Source of the DNA: Acidimicrobiaceae bacterium
GTDB lineage: Bacteria > Actinomycetota > Acidimicrobiia > Acidimicrobiales > RAAP-2
Direction of reading: 5' to 3'
Length of the DNA: 64,000 nt
NCBI GenBank assembly: GCA_027306605.1
Contig: DAHUZK010000011.1
Span: 58,286 to 122,285, forward strand
Part shown: in pieces, positions 62,536 to 64,000 of the stretch
How positions within the stretch are numbered: position 1 is the first letter of the stretch
How the letters are laid out: each line of letters starts with the position of its first letter
Made by a program: the position numbers and the translations under genes
Notes under the pieces: model-generated
Databases searched by the model: none
Seen by the model: the letters and a program-made list of their open reading frames with translations, nothing else
What the model was told of the DNA's origin: nothing

Positions 62536-63867
62536 GTGGCGGCCACGTACGACCCCAGCGATCCCGCCTACTTCGACCCGGCTGCGCTCCGGGAAGAGGT
62601 CGACCGCGTCTTCGATCTGTGCCACGGCTGCAGGTTGTGCTTCAACCTGTGCCCGTCGTTCCCCTCGATGTTCTCCTTCATCGACGAGCACGACGGCGAC
62701 GTCTCGGCGCTCACCGACGCGGAGCGGGACCGGGTGGTCGACGAGTGCTACCAGTGCAAGCTCTGCTACGTGAAGTGCCCCTACGTGCCGCCGCACGAGT
62801 GGGAGCTCGATTTCCCGCGCCTCATGAGCCGGGTGCACGCGGTACGTCAGCAGCAGCGCACCACGGGGGTCAAGGATCGGGTGACCGATCAGTTCCTGGC
62901 GCGCACCGACGCTCTCGGACGTGTCTCGGTGGCCGCGGCGCCGGTCGTCAACTGGGCGACGGGCACCCCGGGCTCGTGGACGAGGCGCGTCATGGAGAAG
63001 ACGGTGGGGATGGCGGCGCAGCGCCTCCTCCCGCCCTATGCCCGGCAGCGCTTCACCACCTGGTTCAAGAACCGTCGCCCTGGGGCCGCCGCTCCGGCGG
63101 TTGGCGCCACGGTCTCGGTGTTCCCCACCTGCTTCGTGGAGTACATGGTCCCGGCCGTGGGCCGCGCCATCGTCGACGTCTACGAGCACAACGGCGTGAC
63201 CTGCACGCTCCCCGAGGGCACGAAGTGCTGCGGCGCACCGTGGCTGCACACCGGCCACGTCGACGAGTTCACGAAGGTCGCTCGCCGCAACGTCGCCGCG
63301 CTGGCGGCCGAGGTGCGCGCCGGGCGCGACGTGATCGTGGCCCAGCCGACGTGCGCCTACGTGGTGAAGCGTGACTACCCGGTGTACGCCGCCGGAGCCG
63401 ATGCTGACCTCGTGGCCACCCACACCTTCGACCCGGCCGAGTATCTCGTGCGCCGCCACCGCGACGCCGGGGACGACTTCACGCTGCGCGGGGACTTCCC
63501 CGGCCGCGACGACGGCACCGTGCCCGACGCCGTCACGTACCACGTGGCGTGCCACCTGCAGGCGCAGAACGCGGGTCTGCGCAGCCGTGACCTGCTCAAG
63601 GTGGCGGGAGTCCGGTGCTCGCTCGTCCAGCGCTGCTCGGGGATCGACGGCACGTGGGGCTACCGGGCGGAGAACTACGAGCTGGCCCGCAAGGTGGCGG
63701 CACCGCTCGGGCGCGAGATCGAGGTGGCCGGCAACGACGTGGTCTGCGGCGACTGCCTCCTGGCCAACGGATCCATCCTCCAAGAGACCGGCACCGAGCC
63801 CGTCCATCCCATGCAGCTGATGGCGCGGGCCTACGGTCTGCGTCCCGGAGGCGAGAACCCCCGATGA
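62536..63867 (+). CDS. GlpC/HdrD-like Fe-S oxidoreductase
   Basis: 443 residues from GTG 62536. Two ferredoxin clusters: [15 protein letters not shown] and [15 protein letters not shown], each C-x2-C-x2-C-x3-CP. Two cysteine-rich CCG-type regions follow: FPTCFVEYM...[14 protein letters not shown] and VACHLQAQN...CSGIDG...CGDCLLANG. It should move electrons between a flavin or quinone and an acceptor. Its place after rubrerythrin and before DUF3501 is a recurring arrangement, suggesting it reduces the peroxidase system. Confidence 0.88.
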   Translation: MAATYDPSDPAYFDPAALREEVDRVFDLCHGCRLCFNLCPSFPSMFSFIDEHDGDVSALTDAERDRVVDECYQCKLCYVKCPYVPPHEWELDFPRLMSRVHAVRQQQRTTGVKDRVTDQFLARTDALGRVSVAAAPVVNWATGTPGSWTRRVMEKTVGMAAQRLLPPYARQRFTTWFKNRRPGAAAPAVGATVSVFPTCFVEYMVPAVGRAIVDVYEHNGVTCTLPEGTKCCGAPWLHTGHVDEFTKVARRNVAALAAEVRAGRDVIVAQPTCAYVVKRDYPVYAAGADADLVATHTFDPAEYLVRRHRDAGDDFTLRGDFPGRDDGTVPDAVTYHVACHLQAQNAGLRSRDLLKVAGVRCSLVQRCSGIDGTWGYRAENYELARKVAAPLGREIEVAGNDVVCGDCLLANGSILQETGTEPVHPMQLMARAYGLRPGGENPR

Positions 63868-64000
63868 GCGGAGCCGGCGGGGAGGGCGCGACGGCGCTGA
63901 CCCTGGCCGACGTGCTCGACCTCCGGGCCTACGAGCGGGTCCGCCAGGAGTACCGGGCCCGCGTCATCGCCCGCAAGCGAAACCGGCGGGTGGGACTGGG
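63864..64000 (+). CDS. DUF3501 protein, cut by the window end
   Basis: The first 45 residues read MSGAGG...[31 protein letters not shown], the DUF3501 start. The ATG overlaps the previous stop (ATGA), so it is in the rubrerythrin operon. DUF3501 is repeatedly found with rubrerythrin and a GlpC-like protein but has no known reaction. The C-terminus lies outside the window. Confidence 0.8.
   Translation, partial: MSGAGGEGATALTLADVLDLRAYERVRQEYRARVIARKRNRRVGL

Overview
The window is about 68% G+C DNA from an actinobacterium, and the class Acidimicrobiia is the best fit. The main reason is a 42-residue secreted repeat of the type [17 protein letters not shown]...GYWLVAS, which as far as I know is especially common in that class; it occurs in four proteins here. 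Frequent GTG/TTG starts, 4-bp ATGA/GTGA gene overlaps and an actinobacterial-type RNase P RNA agree with this. There is no rRNA, recognisable tRNA, CRISPR array or prophage. The placement is inference, not a database result.

Positions 1-6,300: a carboxymuconolactone-decarboxylase-like protein coupled to an SDR epimerase, a small membrane protein, a zinc-ribbon protein, a GT2 glycosyltransferase, and a GMC oxidoreductase carrying a ferredoxin-type cysteine motif that is translationally coupled to a second SDR. Positions 6,300-18,600: a surface-glycan locus with a very large membrane protein that contains an embedded UvrD/PcrA helicase fragment, a flippase, two GT4 enzymes, a polysaccharide deacetylase, a GT2, a JmjC/cupin oxygenase-like protein and a CelD/BioF2-type acyltransferase. 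Positions 18,800-26,450: three GH16 glycosidase paralogues and two other exported proteins; four of these five carry the 42-residue repeat, and one is interrupted by an in-frame amber codon. Positions 26,450-34,300: a minus-strand lipid/membrane run (DegV fatty-acid-binding protein, UPF0104-type membrane protein, PlsY-like acyltransferase, small membrane proteins), an orphan HicB-like protein and a large GT-C-like membrane protein.

Positions 34,350-38,660 encode a STAS protein plus a 1,297-residue PAS-GAF-kinase-receiver-GAF-PP2C-RsbW protein, which together resemble a condensed partner-switching stress pathway. After an esterase-like lipoprotein, an EthD protein and a PatB-type C-S lyase comes rnpB on the minus strand, then xseA-xseB-MBL hydrolase-FAD reductase as one overlapping operon. 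An IS3 transposase remnant and a repeat-rich gene-poor stretch separate this from two large wall-anchored repeat proteins that share an unusual PAIAFTGA sorting-like motif and similar promoter-like elements.

Positions 53,900-58,600 hold a glycerol operon read leftwards: glpD, an alkyl-DHAP-synthase-like oxidase and a GlpK-like kinase, each overlapping the next by 4 bp. DUF3293, PadR plus membrane partner, an unknown protein and a PyrE-type phosphoribosyltransferase follow. The right edge is a peroxide-defence locus: a Fur/PerR-family repressor whose promoter carries a perfect 13-bp palindrome preceded by tandem half-sites, then rubrerythrin, a GlpC/HdrD-like Fe-S protein and the start of a DUF3501 gene. 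All functions are read from motifs and context.
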